A DNA stretch of 64,000 bases from Cupriavidus malaysiensis (GTDB lineage Bacteria > Pseudomonadota > Gammaproteobacteria > Burkholderiales > Burkholderiaceae): positions 3,224,001-3,288,000 of the forward strand of contig NZ_CP017754.1 in NCBI RefSeq assembly GCF_001854325.1, given 5' to 3'. Shown here piece by piece: positions 17,830 through 27,011 of this stretch. The position numbers and the translations under genes were made by a program. The stretch's first letter is position 1. Each line of letters opens with the position of its first letter. The notes under the pieces were generated by a model that ran no database searches, was not told the origin of the DNA, and worked only from the letters and a program-made list of their open reading frames with translations.

Positions 17830-18804
17830 TCAGCCGATACGCAGCAGCCGCTTGAGGCCCAGCCACTGCTGCTGCAGCAGGCCGGCACCGTAGTCGCGCC
17901 CCTTGCCCACCGGCGGCAGCATCTGGTCGCGGATACCGGTCGGATGGTAATCGGCGGAAAAGTCCGCGGTACCGAACAGCATGTCCCACCAGGGGAACAG
18001 CACGCCGTAGTTGCAGCCGCCCAGGCGGCCGGGACGACCGGACTGCTCGTGACCGAGGCCGACCGCGTGGTGCGTGCGGTGGAAGCGAGGGGAAATCAGC
18101 AGCCGCTCGCCCAGCCGGCCGAAGTGCAGGCGCAGGTTGGCGTGCTGCAGGCTCTGCAGCAGTTGCGACAGCGCCACCAGCAGCACGTACTGCGACGGCT
18201 CGACGCCCACCGCCAGCGCCGCCACGGCGAACACCACGTCGCGCAGCATATCGTCGAGCAAGTGGTTGCGGTTGTCGCTCCACAGCGTCATCTGGCGCTG
18301 GCTGTGATGCACCGCGTGCAAGGCCCACCACCAGCGGAAGGTATGCGAGAGCCGGTGGTACCAGTAGTCGAGCAGGTCGAACAGCAGCAGGTAGACGAAG
18401 AAGCTGACCAGCGGGATCGAGGTCACGCCCGGCCACCACGCCTCGACGTTGACGCGCTGCAACCCGAGCAGGCGCAGGTGTCCTTCCAGGCCGTCCATCA
18501 GCGGATCGAGCAGGAAGAACATCGCCAGCCGGAACAGGCCGAGCCGGTGCACCAGCGTATAAAAGATATCGGTGCGTACCGCACCGCGGTCGGTCACGGG
18601 CTCCACCGGACGCCAGCGCTCCAGCGGTCCGAGGATGAGGACCATCACGCCGATCTGCACCAGGCCCACCAGCAGCCATTCCGTCGCCGTATAGGCATCC
18701 TCGGCGTAGCCGCCCAGGCCGAGGTGGTAGACCAGCGGCAGCACCACGTTCTGGAACAACGCGCCTTCCAGCGCGCCGATCCAGCCGCCGAGCACATCCC
18801 ACAT
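17830..18804 (-). CDS. Fatty acid hydroxylase / sterol desaturase family membrane enzyme
   Basis: A 324-residue membrane di-iron enzyme of the fatty-acid hydroxylase superfamily. The histidine clusters HRLSH (150-154), HAVHH (163-167) and HRTHH (242-246) are intact, so it should bind two irons and oxidise a lipid carbon. Membrane stretches lie near 42-60, 92-100, 128-147 and 190-215. Its ATG overlaps the stop of the upstream deacetylase gene (TGATG), indicating translational coupling. The substrate is unknown; bacterial members act on sterol-like, carotenoid or alkylglycerol lipids. Confidence 0.88.
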   Translation of the reverse strand: MWDVLGGWIGALEGALFQNVVLPLVYHLGLGGYAEDAYTATEWLLVGLVQIGVMVLILGPLERWRPVEPVTDRGAVRTDIFYTLVHRLGLFRLAMFFLLDPLMDGLEGHLRLLGLQRVNVEAWWPGVTSIPLVSFFVYLLLFDLLDYWYHRLSHTFRWWWALHAVHHSQRQMTLWSDNRNHLLDDMLRDVVFAVAALAVGVEPSQYVLLVALSQLLQSLQHANLRLHFGRLGERLLISPRFHRTHHAVGLGHEQSGRPGRLGGCNYGVLFPWWDMLFGTADFSADYHPTGIRDQMLPPVGKGRDYGAGLLQQQWLGLKRLLRIG

Positions 18805-19706
18805 CAGCGCCGGCCCTCGGCCTGCCCGGGGGCCCGCTTCGTCTGCTCCGCCGCCTGCTCCTCGAACCACTTGCGGTAGGCCGGGTGCTCGCGCAAGGTG
18901 GCGAAGCAGAAGCCCTTGTGCTCCAGGCCGCTGATCAGCGGCTCCAGCACCGCCGGTGCCCACGGATCCTTGCGCGACCAGATGCCCAGGTGGGCCATGG
19001 TGATGTCGCCGTCGCGCAGGTCGCGCAGCGCCCGCTGCAGCAGCACCGCATTGGGGAAGCGGTCGGACGGCAGCTCATCGCCGAGGAAGCCGGCCGAGGC
19101 CCAGCCCACGTGCTTGAAGCCGCATTGCTCGGCCCAGCGCAGCGTCTGCGGCGCGGTGCGCCCGCCCGGTGCGCGCCAGAGTGGCAGCATGGTCTGCCCG
19201 GTATAGGCGTGCAAAGCGGCGGCGCTGCGGCGCAGCTCGTCGCAGAAATCGCCCGCACGCATCTCGACGTCACGCCCGCCCTCGGCGCCGAACTGCGGCC
19301 GCATCGTCACCCGGCCGTCGCGCACGCTACGCAGGTAGACGTGGTCGAAGGTATGCGTGCCGAAGGCATGGCCGTCCGCGGCAAGCTCCTTCCAGTACGG
19401 GGCCCAGGCCTTGTCGAGCGAATTGTCGCCGCGCACCGTGGGCTCGTTGGCAAGGAAGAAGGTCGCCTTGATGTGGTGTTTGCGCAGCGTGCTGGCGATC
19501 AGCTCCGCCTGGCTCATGCTGCCGGTATCGAAAGTCAGGTAAAGCGTGCCGGCGCTGCAGGCGGGCGCCGCGCCAGGGGTGCCGGTGGGCACGCCGGTGG
19601 CGGCACCGGCAGCGGGCAGCAGCGCCGGCGCGGCCAGCCCGGCGCACAGGCCCAGTGCGGCCAGCACGAGACGGCTGCGGCTGCAGAAAATCGAAGATCT
19701 GCGCAT
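18804..19706 (-). CDS. Exported polysaccharide deacetylase (NodB-fold) with atypical motif 1
   Basis: A 300-residue NodB-homology protein with a signal sequence (RLVLAALGLCAGLAAPALL, cleavage near residue 36). It should act in the periplasm or at the envelope. Motif 2 HTFDH (118-122) and motif 3 WRAPGG are intact. Motif 1 reads TFDTGS (58-63): the base Asp60 is kept, but the second Asp, usually a metal ligand, is Thr61. Activity is therefore uncertain, although other members with TFDTG may exist. The start was chosen at the Met before the signal peptide. It is coupled to the downstream hydroxylase and follows the propeller gene by 22 bp. Confidence 0.85.
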   Translation of the reverse strand: MRRSSIFCSRSRLVLAALGLCAGLAAPALLPAAGAATGVPTGTPGAAPACSAGTLYLTFDTGSMSQAELIASTLRKHHIKATFFLANEPTVRGDNSLDKAWAPYWKELAADGHAFGTHTFDHVYLRSVRDGRVTMRPQFGAEGGRDVEMRAGDFCDELRRSAAALHAYTGQTMLPLWRAPGGRTAPQTLRWAEQCGFKHVGWASAGFLGDELPSDRFPNAVLLQRALRDLRDGDITMAHLGIWSRKDPWAPAVLEPLISGLEHKGFCFATLREHPAYRKWFEEQAAEQTKRAPGQAEGRR

Positions 19707-19728
19707 GTTTGCGTTCGCGTGCCTGTCG

Positions 19729-20709
19729 TCAGTACAGCGGCGCGCGCGTGTGGAAGTAGATGCCATGGGGCGAGCGGCCGACGCGGATGGTCTTGACCAG
19801 CTTGCGGCTGGCCACGTCGATCAGGCCCACCGAACGCGCCCAGCGGAAGCTGACCCACAGGGTCTTGCCGTCGGCCGTCAACTCCATGTCGTCCGGGCCG
19901 GGCGGCAGGCCGGTGATGTCACCCACCTTGGTCAGGGTCTGCTGGTCGATGATGCTGATGGTGCCGGAGACCCGATTGCTCAGGAACAGGTGGCGCTTAT
20001 CGCCGAGCGCGCGGAAGTTGTGGGCACCCTTGCCGGTCTGGATCTGCTTGACCACCGAGCGGGTATGCCAGTCGACTACGGCGACATAGTCGGCGCCGGT
20101 CATGCCGACCAGCACGTACTTCTGGTCGGTCGTGACCCATACGCCGGCCGGCGCCGAACCGGTGGTCATGCGCCACATCACGGTCTGCGTGGGCAGGTCG
20201 ATGGCGACCAGTTCGTTGGAGTCCTGCAGCGTGACGAAGGCGACCTTGCTGTCCGCGGTGAAGGCGATATGGCTCGGCGTCTTGGCCAGCGGCAGCTGCT
20301 TGGCCAGCTTCAGCGCCTTGCCATCCCAGCGGTACAGGTCGACGCGGTCGAGCCGGTTGCCGGTGGTGAGGAACCACTTCTGGTCGGGCGAGAAACCGAT
20401 CTGGTAGGGGTCGTCGATATTGGGCACGCGCTGCTGCACCTTGCCCGAGAGCGGATCGAGGAAGACCAGGTCGTTACCGACCGCGTTGGCCACGATCAGC
20501 GACTTGCCGTCCGGCGTCGCGATCAGGTGGTGCGGTTCCTTGCCGACCGGGAAGGTCTCCAATACCTTCTGCGTGTCCTTGTCGATCAAAGTGATGGTGG
20601 CATCACCGGAATTCAGTGTCACCACCACCTCGGCCCGCGCAGGCGCCGACACCAAAGCCAGTGCGCCGGCCGTGGCCAGACCTGCAACAACTCTACGCAA
20701 TACGAACAT
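19729..20709 (-). CDS. Exported YVTN-type beta-propeller protein
   Basis: A 326-residue periplasmic protein with a 26-residue signal peptide (MFVLRRVVAGLATAGALALV, then SAPARA). The mature part is a chain of about seven 40-45-residue propeller blades, each with a pattern such as VGKEPHHLIATPDGKSLIVAN, as in YncE and the cytochrome cd1 propeller. No heme motif (CxxCH) is present, so a redox role is unlikely; ligand or surface binding is plausible. It is the first gene of a probable three-gene operon with the deacetylase and lipid hydroxylase. A GTG 45 nt upstream is possible but would spoil the signal peptide. Confidence 0.85.
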   Translation of the reverse strand: MFVLRRVVAGLATAGALALVSAPARAEVVVTLNSGDATITLIDKDTQKVLETFPVGKEPHHLIATPDGKSLIVANAVGNDLVFLDPLSGKVQQRVPNIDDPYQIGFSPDQKWFLTTGNRLDRVDLYRWDGKALKLAKQLPLAKTPSHIAFTADSKVAFVTLQDSNELVAIDLPTQTVMWRMTTGSAPAGVWVTTDQKYVLVGMTGADYVAVVDWHTRSVVKQIQTGKGAHNFRALGDKRHLFLSNRVSGTISIIDQQTLTKVGDITGLPPGPDDMELTADGKTLWVSFRWARSVGLIDVASRKLVKTIRVGRSPHGIYFHTRAPLY

Positions 20710-20861
20710 AGGACCGGGATTCTGATTCGGAATGGAGCATTCTAACGGTTTCACCTGCCGCGCCGATGACCTGGCGCAAGATTCCGCGCGATTCCGGCCT
20801 CAAGAAATACCGCAGGGCGCCGTTAACCGCGCCCCGGCGAGGATGCCGCGCGCTCCGGCCG

Positions 20862-23800
20862 TCAGCGCTGCATCGACTCCCACACCTTCTGCAGCCGCTT
20901 GACCGACATCGGTACCGGCGTGCGCAGCTCCTGCGCGAAGAGCGCCACGCGCAGTTCCTCCAGCATCCAGCGGAACTCGTCGAGCCTGGCGTCTTCCACG
21001 CCGCGCCCTTGCGCACGCAACTGCTTTTCGGCACGCTGCCACTGCTGCTGCAGCGGCGCCATTTCCTGCATGCGCTGGCCTTCGCGCGCCGGATCGCCCT
21101 TGATCTTGTCGACACGCATGGCGATGCCCTTCAGGTAGCGCGGATAGTGCACCAGCTGGGCATAGGGCGTGTCGATGACGAACTGCTTGCCCATCAGCCG
21201 CCCGAGTTGCCCTTCCATGTCCGCGTAGGCGGCGGCGAAGGACTTGGCCTGCAGCAGCTTGCGCGGCAGCCCCGCATACTCGGCCAGCACCGCGCCGACC
21301 AGCCGCGCGATCTCCTGCGCGAGCAGGGACAGGCGCGCCCTGCCCTCGTCCTTGCGCGCGGCGAACTCCTCCGCGTTGCGCGGCAGCGGCTCCTGCAGGC
21401 AGGCACGCTCCAGCGCCAGCGCCACGATCTGGTCGCGCAGCATTTCCTGCGTGCCCAGGTTCATGTACTGCATCGCCATCTGCTGCAGCCCCGGGATGTT
21501 CTTCTCGACGAACTTGACCTGCTCGCGCAGCTGCAGCGCGAACAGGCGGCGCAATCCGGTGCGGTGGATGCGCGCCGCTTCCTGCGGATCGTCGAACACT
21601 TCGATGTCGCAGTGGCTGCCGCGGTCGACCAGCGCCGGATAGCCGAACAGCGTCTGGTTGCCCTTGCGCACCTCCAGCAGCTCCGGCAGCTCGCCGAACG
21701 ACCAGGCCGTCAGCCGCTCGTACTGTCCGGCCGGCACCGCGGCGGCACCACTGCCGCCGGCCGCCTGCGCCTGACCCGCGCCGCGCGCGGCCAGGCTCTG
21801 GAACGACTGCTGCGCCTGCCCGCCGAGTTCGGCGCGCAGTTGCGCCAGGTTGCGCCCCATCTCCAGTTGGCGGCCGTGCTCGTCGACCACCTTGAAATTC
21901 ATGAAGTGGTGAGCGGACAAGGTCTCGAGCTTGAAGTCGGCACGCTTGACCATGGTGCCGGTCTGCTCGCGGATATCGGCGATCAGCACGTCCACCAGCT
22001 CGCCTTCGCCGAAGGGACGGCGCTCGACGAAGCCGGCCGCGTAGTCGGGCAGCGGCACGCAGTGGCGGCGCAGCTTCTGCGGCAGCGACTTCAGCAGCAG
22101 GTGCACCTTCTCCTTGATCATGCCCGGCACCAGCCATTCGCAGCGCTCGGGGCGGATCTGGTTGAGGGCATACAGCGGCACCGCCAGCGTCACGCCGTCG
22201 CGATGGCTGCCCGGCTCGAAATGGTAGGTCAGCGCCATGTCGACACCGGCCACGCTCAGCACCTTGGGAAACAGCTCGGTGGTGATGCCAGCCGCTTCGT
22301 GCCGCATCAGCTCGTCGCGATTCAGGTAGAGCAGCTTGCGGTCGTCGGCGGCGGCCTGCTTGTACCACTGCTCGAAGCTGGCCTGCTGGTGGATGTCGGC
22401 CGGGATGGCGCGATCGTAGAAAGCGTAGATCAGTTCATCGTCGACCAGCACGTCCTGCCGGCGCGACTTGTGTTCGAGGTTCTCGATCTCGCGCACCAGG
22501 CGCTGGTTGTGCGCGAAGAACGCCAGCCGGGTGTCCAGCTCGCCGTCGACCAGCGCACGCCGGATGAAAATCTCGCGCGCCTCGGCCGGATTCATCGGCC
22601 CGTAATGCACGCGCCGGTGCTGGTAGACCACCAGGCCGTACAGGGTGGCGCGCTCCAGCGCCAGCACCTGGCCGGCCTTTTTCTCCCAGTGCGGGTCGCT
22701 CCAGCTCACCTTGAGCAGGTGGCCGCCGACCTGCTCCAGCCACTCTGGCTCGATGCGCGCCAGCGTGCGCGCGAACAGCCGGCTGGTCTCGACCAGCTCT
22801 GCCGCCATGATCCAGCGCCCCACCTTGCGCGCGATAAAGGAACCCGGCCACAGGTGGAACTTGATGCCACGGGCGCCCAGGTACTCGCGGCCGCGTCCGT
22901 CGGCCTCTTCCAGCTTGCAGCCGATATTGCCCAGCAGGCCGGTCAGCAGGGCCTTGTGCATCTGTTCGAAGGTCGGCTCGCTGTCGTTCAAGCGCCAGCC
23001 CTGCTCGGTCACGGTGGTCAGCAGTTGCGAATGCACGTCGCGCCATTCGCGCAGGCGCACGTGGGAGAGGAAATGCGCGCGGCACTGCTCCTGCAACTGT
23101 CGGTTGGTCTTCTTGTGCGCAACCGCCTCCTCGAACCACTTCCACATGCGCACCCAGCCGAGGAACTCCGACTTCTCGTCGACGAACTTGCGGTGGGCCT
23201 GGTCGGCCGCCTCCTGGGCTTCTTGCGGGCGTTCGCGCGGATCCTGCACCGACAGCGCGCTGGCGATCACCAGCACCTCGCGCAGGCACTGGTGGTCGCG
23301 CGCGGCCAGGATCATGCGGCCCACGCGCGGGTCCAGCGGCAGCTTGGCAAGCTGGCGCCCGACGGGCGTCAGCTCGTAGCTGTCGCCCTTGTTGTCGATC
23401 GCGCCCAGCTCCTGCAGCAGCTGGTAGCCGTCGGCGATGGCTCGGCCGAGCGGCGGCTCGATGAAGGGGAACGACTCGATCGCAGTCAGGCGCAAGGCCT
23501 TCATGCGCAGGATCACCGCGGCCAGCGACGAGCGCAGGATCTCGGGATCGGTGAAGCGCGGGCGGCCGGCGAAATCCGATTCCTCATAGAGCCGGATGCA
23601 GACGCCGTCCGCGACCCGGCCGCAGCGGCCGGCGCGCTGGTTGGCCGCCGCCTGCGAGATCGACTCGATCTGCAACTGCTCGACCTTGTTGCGATAGGAG
23701 TAGCGCTTGACGCGCGCCAGGCCGGTATCGACCACGTAGCGGATACCGGGTACGGTCAGCGAGGTTTCCGCCACATTGGTGGCCAGCACGATGCGGCGCG

Positions 23801-24965
23801 CGTTGGAGGGCCGGAACACCCGCTCCTGCTCCTGCACCGACAGCCGCGCAAACAGCGGCAGGATCTCCGTGTGCGGTGGATGGTGCTTGCGCAGCGCCTC
23901 CGCCGTCTCGCGGATCTCGCGTTCGCCCGGCAGGAACACCAGCACATCGCCCGCCCCCAGCCGGCACAGCTCGTCGACGGCATCGACGATGCCGTCGTAC
24001 AGGTCGCGCTCGCGCGCGGCAGCGGCCTTGTGCGGGTCGCCTGCCGTGCCCGGCGTGCCCGGCGCATCCTGCTGGATAGGCCGGTAGCGCACCTCCACCG
24101 GGTACAGGCGGCCGCTGACCTCGATCACCGGCGCCGGCTTTCCCTGCAGGGTGAAGTGCTCGGCAAAGCGCTGTGCGTCGATGGTGGCCGAGGTGATGAT
24201 GACCTTCAGGTCCGGCCGCCGCGGCAGGATCTGCCTCAGGTAGCCGATCAGGAAATCGATGTTGAGGCTGCGTTCGTGCGCCTCATCGATGATGATCGTG
24301 TCATAGGCGCGCAGCAGCGGATCGTTCTGCGTCTCGGCCAGCAGGATACCGTCGGTCATCAGTTTGACCGAGGCGCCGGGCGACATGGTGTCGTTGAAGC
24401 GCACCTGGTAGCCGACGTGCTCGCCGATCGGCGTACCCAGCTCCTGGGCGATGCGCTTGGCGGTGGAGGTGGCCGCGATGCGGCGCGGCTGGGTATGGCC
24501 GATCAGGCCGCCACTGCCGTCCGCGCCCGGGCCGCGCCCGATCGACAGGCAGATCTTGGGCAACTGCGTGGTCTTGCCCGAGCCGGTCTCGCCCGACACC
24601 ACCACCACCTGGTGCGCGCGCAGCGCCGCGGCGATCTCTTCCCGCCGCGCCGAAACCGGCAGCGCCTCGGGGAACGTGATCTCCGGCAGCGGATTGGCCG
24701 GGCGGCGCGGCCGTGGGGTCCGTGGGGGACGCTCGGCATCGCCCTGGCGCGGGCGCGCGCCGCGCTGCGCGCGGCCGTCCGGTGCCGGCCCGCCGGCACG
24801 CACCGGCGCAGCGGCGTCGGCCGCGCCGACGGCGGTCCGGCGCGGGGGCTGCGGGCCGTTCGGGCTGGCGGACTGAGGGCCGGGACGGGGCGCCGGGCGG
24901 GACCTGGCCGGCGCGGCGGGCTGCCGCTCCGGCGGCAGCGGCTTGACGGGACGTTGTTCTGACAT
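20862..24965 (-). CDS. hrpA: ATP-dependent RNA helicase HrpA
   Basis: A DEAH-box RNA helicase, linked in E. coli to mRNA processing and ribosome rescue. Its 1367 residues compare with about 1300 in E. coli. Walker A is GETGSGKT (125-132), with a DEAH box further on (IIDEAHERS). Motif VI is seen as QRAGRCGR. The HA2/OB and long HrpA-specific C-terminal region (DUF3418) complete it. The first 95 residues are a Pro/Arg/Ala-rich extension of low complexity. The ATG at 24965 lies directly after a TATAAT element shared with argA. Confidence 0.95.
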   Translation of the reverse strand: MSEQRPVKPLPPERQPAAPARSRPAPRPGPQSASPNGPQPPRRTAVGAADAAAPVRAGGPAPDGRAQRGARPRQGDAERPPRTPRPRRPANPLPEITFPEALPVSARREEIAAALRAHQVVVVSGETGSGKTTQLPKICLSIGRGPGADGSGGLIGHTQPRRIAATSTAKRIAQELGTPIGEHVGYQVRFNDTMSPGASVKLMTDGILLAETQNDPLLRAYDTIIIDEAHERSLNIDFLIGYLRQILPRRPDLKVIITSATIDAQRFAEHFTLQGKPAPVIEVSGRLYPVEVRYRPIQQDAPGTPGTAGDPHKAAAARERDLYDGIVDAVDELCRLGAGDVLVFLPGEREIRETAEALRKHHPPHTEILPLFARLSVQEQERVFRPSNARRIVLATNVAETSLTVPGIRYVVDTGLARVKRYSYRNKVEQLQIESISQAAANQRAGRCGRVADGVCIRLYEESDFAGRPRFTDPEILRSSLAAVILRMKALRLTAIESFPFIEPPLGRAIADGYQLLQELGAIDNKGDSYELTPVGRQLAKLPLDPRVGRMILAARDHQCLREVLVIASALSVQDPRERPQEAQEAADQAHRKFVDEKSEFLGWVRMWKWFEEAVAHKKTNRQLQEQCRAHFLSHVRLREWRDVHSQLLTTVTEQGWRLNDSEPTFEQMHKALLTGLLGNIGCKLEEADGRGREYLGARGIKFHLWPGSFIARKVGRWIMAAELVETSRLFARTLARIEPEWLEQVGGHLLKVSWSDPHWEKKAGQVLALERATLYGLVVYQHRRVHYGPMNPAEAREIFIRRALVDGELDTRLAFFAHNQRLVREIENLEHKSRRQDVLVDDELIYAFYDRAIPADIHQQASFEQWYKQAAADDRKLLYLNRDELMRHEAAGITTELFPKVLSVAGVDMALTYHFEPGSHRDGVTLAVPLYALNQIRPERCEWLVPGMIKEKVHLLLKSLPQKLRRHCVPLPDYAAGFVERRPFGEGELVDVLIADIREQTGTMVKRADFKLETLSAHHFMNFKVVDEHGRQLEMGRNLAQLRAELGGQAQQSFQSLAARGAGQAQAAGGSGAAAVPAGQYERLTAWSFGELPELLEVRKGNQTLFGYPALVDRGSHCDIEVFDDPQEAARIHRTGLRRLFALQLREQVKFVEKNIPGLQQMAMQYMNLGTQEMLRDQIVALALERACLQEPLPRNAEEFAARKDEGRARLSLLAQEIARLVGAVLAEYAGLPRKLLQAKSFAAAYADMEGQLGRLMGKQFVIDTPYAQLVHYPRYLKGIAMRVDKIKGDPAREGQRMQEMAPLQQQWQRAEKQLRAQGRGVEDARLDEFRWMLEELRVALFAQELRTPVPMSVKRLQKVWESMQR

Positions 24966-24973
24966 TGGGCGGG

Positions 24974-24981
24974 ATTATAAT
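24974..24981. promoter_or_regulatory. Shared palindromic -10 element of divergent hrpA and argA
   Basis: The 12-bp palindrome GGATTATAATCC gives TATAAT on both strands (24976-24981 for argA, 24979-24974 for hrpA). The two start codons are 24 bp apart. Each -10 ends only seven or eight bases before its ATG, so initiation about 7 nt downstream would give leaderless or nearly leaderless mRNAs. The -35 regions are weak (TTGTTC at 24954-24959 for argA). Confidence 0.65.
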
Positions 24982-24988
24982 CCGCCGG

Positions 24989-26425
24989 ATGAACGCCAGA
25001 ACCGACACGCCGCAGCCGGCGCCCCAGCCCGCCGAGCCGGCCGAACCCCAGCCCGCGCCCCCCGCCACCCCGGCCGACGCCGCCCCTGCCGCGCCCCTCG
25101 AGCGCGGGGCCCCGGCGCCGAGCCACCAGCAGTTCGTCGACTGGCTGCGAGCGGTGGCGCCCTATATCCACGCCTTCCGCGGCAAGACCTTCGTGATCGC
25201 CTTCGGCGGCGAGCTGGTCAAGGCGGGCTGCCTGGACGCCCTGGTCAACGACGTCGCGCTGCTGCACGCGATGGGCATGCATGTCGTGCTGGTGCATGGC
25301 TCGCGCCCACAGGTGCAGGAACAGCTGGCGTTGCGCCAGGTGGAATCCGAGTTCGTCGATGGCGTGCGCATCACCGACAATGCCGCCATCGAATGCGCCA
25401 AGGAGGCGGCCGGCGAATTGCGCCTGGACATCGAAGCCGCCTTCAGCCGCGGCCTGCCCAACACGCCGATGGCGGGCGCCCAGCTCTCCGTGGTATCGGG
25501 CAACTTCGTCACGGCGCGGCCGCTCGGCATCGTCAACGGCGTCGACTTCCAGCACACCGGCCTGGTGCGCAAGGTGGACGCGGAGTCGGTGCAGATGTCC
25601 CTGCATCACGGCAAGGTCGTGCTGCTGTCGCCGCTGGGCTTCTCGCCTACCGGCCAGGCCTTCAACCTGTCGATGGAAGACGTGGCCAGCGCCACCGCCA
25701 GCGCGCTGAAGGCCGACAAGCTGATCTTCATCACCGAGGTGCCCGGCGTACCCGACCCGGTCGGCAAGCTGATCCCCGAACTGTCACTGCGCACGGCGGT
25801 GGAACGGCTGCAGAACAACCACCTGCCGCGCGACGTGGCCTACTACCTCGAGCACCTGGTGAAGGCGCTCAAGGGTGGCGTGCCGCGCGCCCACCTGATC
25901 CCCTACGCGCTCGACGGCTCGGTGCTGCTGGAGCTGTTCCTGCACGATGGCGTCGGCACCATGGTCTCCGATACCGACCTGGAAAGCCTGCGCGAGGCCA
26001 CGCTGGATGACGTCGGCGGCATCGTGCAGCTGATCGCGCCGCTGGAAGCCGACGGCACGCTGGTGCCGCGCGGACGCCACCTGATCGAGCGCGACATCGC
26101 CAACTTCAGCGTGATCGAACACGATGGCGTGCTGTTCGGCTGCGCCGCGCTCTACCCCTACCCGCGCGAGGGCATGGCGGAAATGGCCTGCCTGACGGTC
26201 TCGTCCGAGGCACAGGGCACCGGCGACGGCGAGCGCATCCTCAAGCGCATCGAGCGGCGCGCACGCGCGCTCGGCCTCGACCGGCTGTTCGTGCTGACGA
26301 CGCGCACCGAGCACTGGTTCCTCAAGCGCGGCTTCGTGCACGCCACCGTGGACGACCTGCCGGAAGACAAGCGCAAGCTGTACAACTGGCAGCGCAAGTC
26401 CATGGTGCTGCTGAAGAAGCTCTGA
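24989..26425 (+). CDS. argA: N-acetylglutamate synthase (amino-acid N-acetyltransferase)
   Basis: Makes N-acetylglutamate from glutamate and acetyl-CoA, the first step of arginine synthesis. The 478-residue protein has an amino-acid-kinase-like domain (about 60-325, starting GKTFVIAFGGELVK) that binds arginine for feedback. A GNAT domain follows (about 330-478; CLTVSSEAQGTGDGERIL is the acetyl-CoA loop). This is the classical ArgA arrangement. The first 48 residues are an unusual Pro/Ala/Glu-rich extension. The ATG at 24989 was taken because of its position next to the -10 element; a TTG at 24965 is an alternative. Confidence 0.94.
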   Translation: MNARTDTPQPAPQPAEPAEPQPAPPATPADAAPAAPLERGAPAPSHQQFVDWLRAVAPYIHAFRGKTFVIAFGGELVKAGCLDALVNDVALLHAMGMHVVLVHGSRPQVQEQLALRQVESEFVDGVRITDNAAIECAKEAAGELRLDIEAAFSRGLPNTPMAGAQLSVVSGNFVTARPLGIVNGVDFQHTGLVRKVDAESVQMSLHHGKVVLLSPLGFSPTGQAFNLSMEDVASATASALKADKLIFITEVPGVPDPVGKLIPELSLRTAVERLQNNHLPRDVAYYLEHLVKALKGGVPRAHLIPYALDGSVLLELFLHDGVGTMVSDTDLESLREATLDDVGGIVQLIAPLEADGTLVPRGRHLIERDIANFSVIEHDGVLFGCAALYPYPREGMAEMACLTVSSEAQGTGDGERILKRIERRARALGLDRLFVLTTRTEHWFLKRGFVHATVDDLPEDKRKLYNWQRKSMVLLKKL

Positions 26426-26485
26426 AGACACACTGAAGACGCTGCGCGCGATAGGGGCGTGGGCACCGGGTCGCCCGCGCTTCGC

Positions 26486-26491
26486 TACAAT
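26486..26491 (+). promoter_or_regulatory. Possible -10 box for the YggX gene
   Basis: TACAAT, followed by AGCGCC, lies about 91 bp upstream of the ATG in the 156-bp gap after argA. No good -35 is visible, so this is a weak call. Confidence 0.4.
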
Positions 26492-26581
26492 AGCGCCACC
26501 CACGCACGGCACGCCGCCCGCCGCCCCGGCGCCGGCGGCGCGTCCCGACAATCGCACCGCACAAAATTCCAAGGAGTCTCC

Positions 26582-26854
26582 ATGGCCCGCATGGTCCACT
26601 GCGTCAAGCTGAACAAGGAAGCCGAAGGCCTCGACTTCCCGCCGCTGCCCGGCGAACTGGGCAAGAAGATCTGGCAGAACGTGTCGAAGGAAGCCTGGGC
26701 CGGCTGGCTCAAGCACCAGACCATGCTGATCAACGAGAACCGCCTCAACATGGCCGACACGCGCGCACGCCAGTATCTGCTCAAGCAGACCGAGAAGTAT
26801 TTCTTCGGCGAAGGCGCCGACCAGGCCGCCGGCTACGTGCCGCCGCAGAGCTGA
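26582..26854 (+). CDS. Oxidative damage protection / Fe(2+)-trafficking protein YggX
   Basis: A 90-residue cytoplasmic protein of the YggX family, which protects iron-sulfur enzymes from oxidative damage. The family signature is seen at the N-terminus ([20 protein letters not shown]) with its conserved Cys7. Further conserved parts are [17 protein letters not shown] and the closing [20 protein letters not shown]. An AAGGAG ribosome-binding site lies 6 nt before the ATG. It is followed by a strong terminator. Confidence 0.95.
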   Translation: MARMVHCVKLNKEAEGLDFPPLPGELGKKIWQNVSKEAWAGWLKHQTMLINENRLNMADTRARQYLLKQTEKYFFGEGADQAAGYVPPQS

Positions 26855-26870
26855 GCGCCGCACATCGACC

Positions 26871-26892
26871 GTGATGCGGCCGTGATGCGGCC
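26871..26892 (+). repeat. Two tandem 11-bp units before the YggX terminator
   Basis: GTGATGCGGCC occurs twice head to tail, 16 bp after the YggX stop codon. The first seven bases (GTGATGC) are the complement of GCATCAC, the core of the longer 11-bp array 120 bp downstream. Confidence 0.6.
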
Positions 26893-26900
26893 ATGACGCA

Positions 26901-26925
26901 AAAGGGTGCCGAGGCACCCTTTTTT
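26901..26925 (+). terminator. Rho-independent terminator of the YggX gene
   Basis: AAGGGTGCC, a 2-nt loop and GGCACCCTT form a 9-bp perfect stem followed by TTTTTG. It lies 46 bp past the stop codon. Confidence 0.93.
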
Positions 26926-27011
26926 GTTTGCCAAGTTCCGCCCGCCTGTTACGCTGGCCGCCGGCCTTTGCTACGATGCGTCCACATCCGCACGGCGCGC
27001 AATCCGGCCCG

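Noticed and set aside
19729..20709. Heme d1-type nitrite reductase propeller
   Set aside because: There is no CxxCH motif or cytochrome domain, and no denitrification genes are adjacent.
20766..24962. A 1398-codon open frame on the plus strand opposite hrpA
   Set aside because: It is the antisense of hrpA with Leu/His/Arg/Gln-rich low-quality sequence and no motif.
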